NCBI RefSeq assembly: GCF_000341105.1
Contig: NZ_ANBB01000063.1
Location: 1 to 64,000, forward strand
Direction of reading: 5' to 3'
Source of the DNA: Nocardiopsis potens DSM 45234
Lineage (GTDB): Bacteria > Actinomycetota > Actinomycetes > Streptosporangiales > Streptosporangiaceae
Length of the DNA: 64,000 nt
Shown: positions 62,326 through 64,000 of the stretch, piece by piece
Position numbering within the stretch: the first letter of the stretch is position 1
How the letters are laid out: each line of letters opens with the position of its first letter
Translations under genes and position numbers: made by a program
Notes under the pieces: generated by a model
Told to the model about the DNA's origin: nothing
Database searches by the model: none
The model's input: the letters and a program-made list of their open reading frames with translations, nothing else

Positions 62326-62651
62326 CCCCGACGACGAGCGTGTACGACACCACCGACGCCGGCTTCGCCGAGGAGGTCCTCGGCGCCGACCGGCCGGTCC
62401 TGGTCATGTTCACCTCCGCGCACTGCCCGCCGTGCCGGATGATGGCCCCCGTCCTGGACGAGGTCGCCGCCGAGCGGGCCGACCGGATCGCGGTCGCCCG
62501 GCTCGACGTCGACGCCAACCCGGAGGCGGTCCGGGCCTACGGGGTGATGGGCACCCCCACGCTGATCCTCTTCGACGGCGGCGAACCGGTCCGCTCCCTG
62601 GTCGGCGCCCGCCCCAAGCGGCGCCTGCTCCAGGAGCTCGACGGAGTGTGA
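62322..62651 (+). CDS. Thioredoxin-fold protein with CPPC active site
   Basis: The 109-residue protein is a complete thioredoxin fold. VLVMFTSAHCPPCRMMAPVL holds the active site at Cys35 and Cys38, and GVMGTPTLILF holds the cis-proline. The canonical WCGPC is replaced by HCPPC, with Trp also lost, which should shift the redox potential. It may be a special thiol reductase for the MerR-sensed stress rather than the housekeeping thioredoxin. No signal peptide, so cytosolic. Confidence 0.9.
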   Translation: MTPTTSVYDTTDAGFAEEVLGADRPVLVMFTSAHCPPCRMMAPVLDEVAAERADRIAVARLDVDANPEAVRAYGVMGTPTLILFDGGEPVRSLVGARPKRRLLQELDGV

Positions 62652-62687
62652 CGGCGGCCGGGCGGCGGAGGGGCGGCGTCCCCTCCG

Positions 62688-63242
62688 CTACCCCTCGCGG
62701 ACCGGCAGGTCGTAGGTGCGGCGGACGCTGGAGCCGAGGCGGCCGATGTCCGCCCCGTAGACGTGCAGCGACACGGCGAGCCCGGCGCCGGTGTTGGCGA
62801 CCCGGTGGATGTCCCCCGGCGGGGCGAACCCGCAGGCGGCGCCCGCCTCGTTGGTCGCGGTGCCGACCGGGGCCAGGTGCCGCTCCCGCCCGGACCCGGC
62901 CAGCGCGTACCGGACCTCGTCCTCGGTCCCGATGTGCACGCCGGTGACGCACCAGGCCACGTGGTCGTGCACGGGGGTGTGCTGCCCGGGCAGCCACACC
63001 AGGGCGACCACGGAGAACGCCCCGCCCTCCTCCACGTGCAGGACGTGCTGGGTGTAGTGGTCGGGGTCCGGCTCCATACAGGACTCGGGGAGCAGGGCGG
63101 GGTCGGTGAGGAACGGCTCCAGGCTCCCGGCGACCAGCTCGGCGGTGTGCGCGGCGGTCGTCCCCGCGCGCACGGCGGCGCGCACGGCACCGACGAGTTC
63201 GTCCAGGCGGGGCGTGGTCGCGGTCTCGGAGACGGCGGACAT
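62688..63242 (-). CDS. Cysteine dioxygenase-like cupin metalloenzyme
   Basis: The 184-residue cupin has HTPVHDH (His92 and His94, with His89) and, later, GDIHRV (His146), giving the three-His non-heme iron site of cysteine/thiol dioxygenases. The family oxidises cysteine or related thiols such as 3-mercaptopropionate to sulfinates. The ATG follows GGAGG. It is convergent with the thioredoxin gene; a shared theme of thiol metabolism is suggestive only. The exact thiol cannot be read. Confidence 0.85.
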   Translation of the reverse strand: MSAVSETATTPRLDELVGAVRAAVRAGTTAAHTAELVAGSLEPFLTDPALLPESCMEPDPDHYTQHVLHVEEGGAFSVVALVWLPGQHTPVHDHVAWCVTGVHIGTEDEVRYALAGSGRERHLAPVGTATNEAGAACGFAPPGDIHRVANTGAGLAVSLHVYGADIGRLGSSVRRTYDLPVREG

Positions 63243-63477
63243 GGGACCTCCAGGGGGAGCCGGTGCGTGATCGGATGATGGGACGGCCCGGCGGCGGCGT
63301 GCCGCCGCTCCGCGGCGCCGGAGGGGCCGGCCGCCGGAGCGCGGCGGTATGCCCCGAGACTGGTCCGTCCCCGCCCGGATGTCGACGGCGATCTCGTTGG
63401 CCGGGGGCCAAGGAGCGCTTATCGGAGCGGGCCGCGGCACCGGCCCGCTCCGGTCGGCGGGCACCGGCCCGCGCCGG

Positions 63478-64000
63478 TCAGCCGGCGGCGGGAGGCGTGA
63501 GGCCGACGATCCCGGCCGTGCCCTCGAAGCCGCCCCGGGCCAGCCGTCGGGAGGTCTCCTCCAGGACCCTGAGCAGCAGCCGGGTCGCCGGGACGCGCTC
63601 GTATTCGCGCAGCGTGTAGGCGGTCACCCTGCGGTGGGCGGCAGGCTCGACCGGGCGCCCGGCCACGCCCGGGTGGCGCAGGCAGGAGAGCACCAGGCCG
63701 GGCATGAACGCGACCCCGGCCCCGGCCGCCACCAGGCTCTGCACGGCCAGGTTGTCGTCGGTGGTGAACGCGATGTCGGGCTCGAACCCGGCGTCGGCGC
63801 AGGCCCGGACGAAGTGCCCGCGGCACCGGGAGCAGCCGGCGATCCACCGTTCCTCGGCGAGGTCGGCCAGGTGCACCCGGTGCCTGCGGCGCAGCGGGTG
63901 GTCCCGGGGGAGCACCACCACCACGCGGTCGTCCAGCAGCGGGACGGCCACCAGGTCGTCCGCGGGCTCCTCCGGCGGTTCGGCCGGGCCGGGGCGGTAG
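63478..64000 (-). CDS. LysR-family regulator, C-terminal part (cut by window edge)
   Basis: The visible 174 residues are the effector-binding half of a LysR regulator: VAVPLLDDRVVVVLPRDHPL, LADLAEERWIAGC, and SLVAAGAGVAFMPGLVLS, with LLRVLEETSRRL near the end. The DNA-binding N-terminus lies beyond the right edge. It is transcribed leftward towards the cysteine-dioxygenase-like gene, 235 bp away, and might control it. The effector is unknown. A Cys-rich CSRCRGH segment is unusual for the family. Confidence 0.85.
   Translation of the reverse strand, partial: YRPGPAEPPEEPADDLVAVPLLDDRVVVVLPRDHPLRRRHRVHLADLAEERWIAGCSRCRGHFVRACADAGFEPDIAFTTDDNLAVQSLVAAGAGVAFMPGLVLSCLRHPGVAGRPVEPAAHRRVTAYTLREYERVPATRLLLRVLEETSRRLARGGFEGTAGIVGLTPPAAG

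Noticed and set aside
1-64000. CRISPR array
   Set aside because: No set of short, regularly spaced direct repeats was seen; the repeated sequences found are palindromic or composite elements.

Overview
The window is GC-rich chromosomal DNA (around 70% or more by eye) from an actinomycete, probably a relative of Nocardiopsis in the Nocardiopsaceae. This assignment is inferred from frequent GTG starts, a SigE-type sigma factor, DUF397/DUF5753 proteins, a DUF3151 gene between purA and fba, and leaderless promoters. No rRNA, CRISPR array, transposase or integrase was seen; there is one tRNA.

Region 1 (1-23.2 kb) starts with the cut end of a SARP-type regulator and a peptide transporter, then holds a defence island read leftward. 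Its first part is a complete Wadjet-type set, jetABCD (2.56-10.93 kb), with all four genes overlapping. Its second part (11.2-21.0 kb) is a SNF2-like helicase with a DUF3883-like C-terminus, a DUF1156 adenine methylase, and a DUF499 ATPase carrying an N-terminal HEPN-like domain. The methylase has an internal segment of about 50% GC. A helix-turn-helix/PIN toxin-antitoxin pair and tRNA-Ser(GCU) close the island.

Region 2 (23.2-31 kb) has two envelope proteins of unknown role, a composite intergenic repeat, an AAA ATPase behind a perfect SOS box, a lipoprotein, a HisC-like aminotransferase and an unusual regulator. Region 3 (31-42.4 kb) is core metabolism: murA, purC-purB, purD-purA, DUF3151, fba, pyrE and cutA, with clear terminators between units. 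Region 4 (42.4-50.3 kb) has an Old Yellow Enzyme with a divergent MerR regulator, a degenerate GGDEF protein, an ECF sigma factor fused to a zinc finger, a membrane segment and a proline-rich/collagen-like tail, an NYN-domain protein, a TPR-like protein and a HAD phosphatase.

Region 5 (50.3-54.6 kb) is a cobalamin riboswitch followed by class I ribonucleotide reductase genes nrdA and nrdB. NrdB has Phe at the radical-tyrosine position and Glu as first metal ligand, as in the Mn/Fe class Ic enzymes. Region 6 (54.6-64 kb) is accessory: a Tat-exported metallo-hydrolase, a proline-rich membrane protein, a truncated Sel1-type NTPase, a decayed Scr1-type regulator with its DUF397 partner, a receptor-like Ser/Thr kinase, a MerR-thioredoxin operon, a cysteine-dioxygenase-like protein and the cut end of a LysR regulator.

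Two dispersed intergenic sequence families were found: a composite element built from about 33-bp units in both orientations (25.6 and 40.65 kb, fragment at 49.6 kb), and a palindrome sharing the cores GATCTTG and GTTGCGG (2.5 and 35.2 kb).
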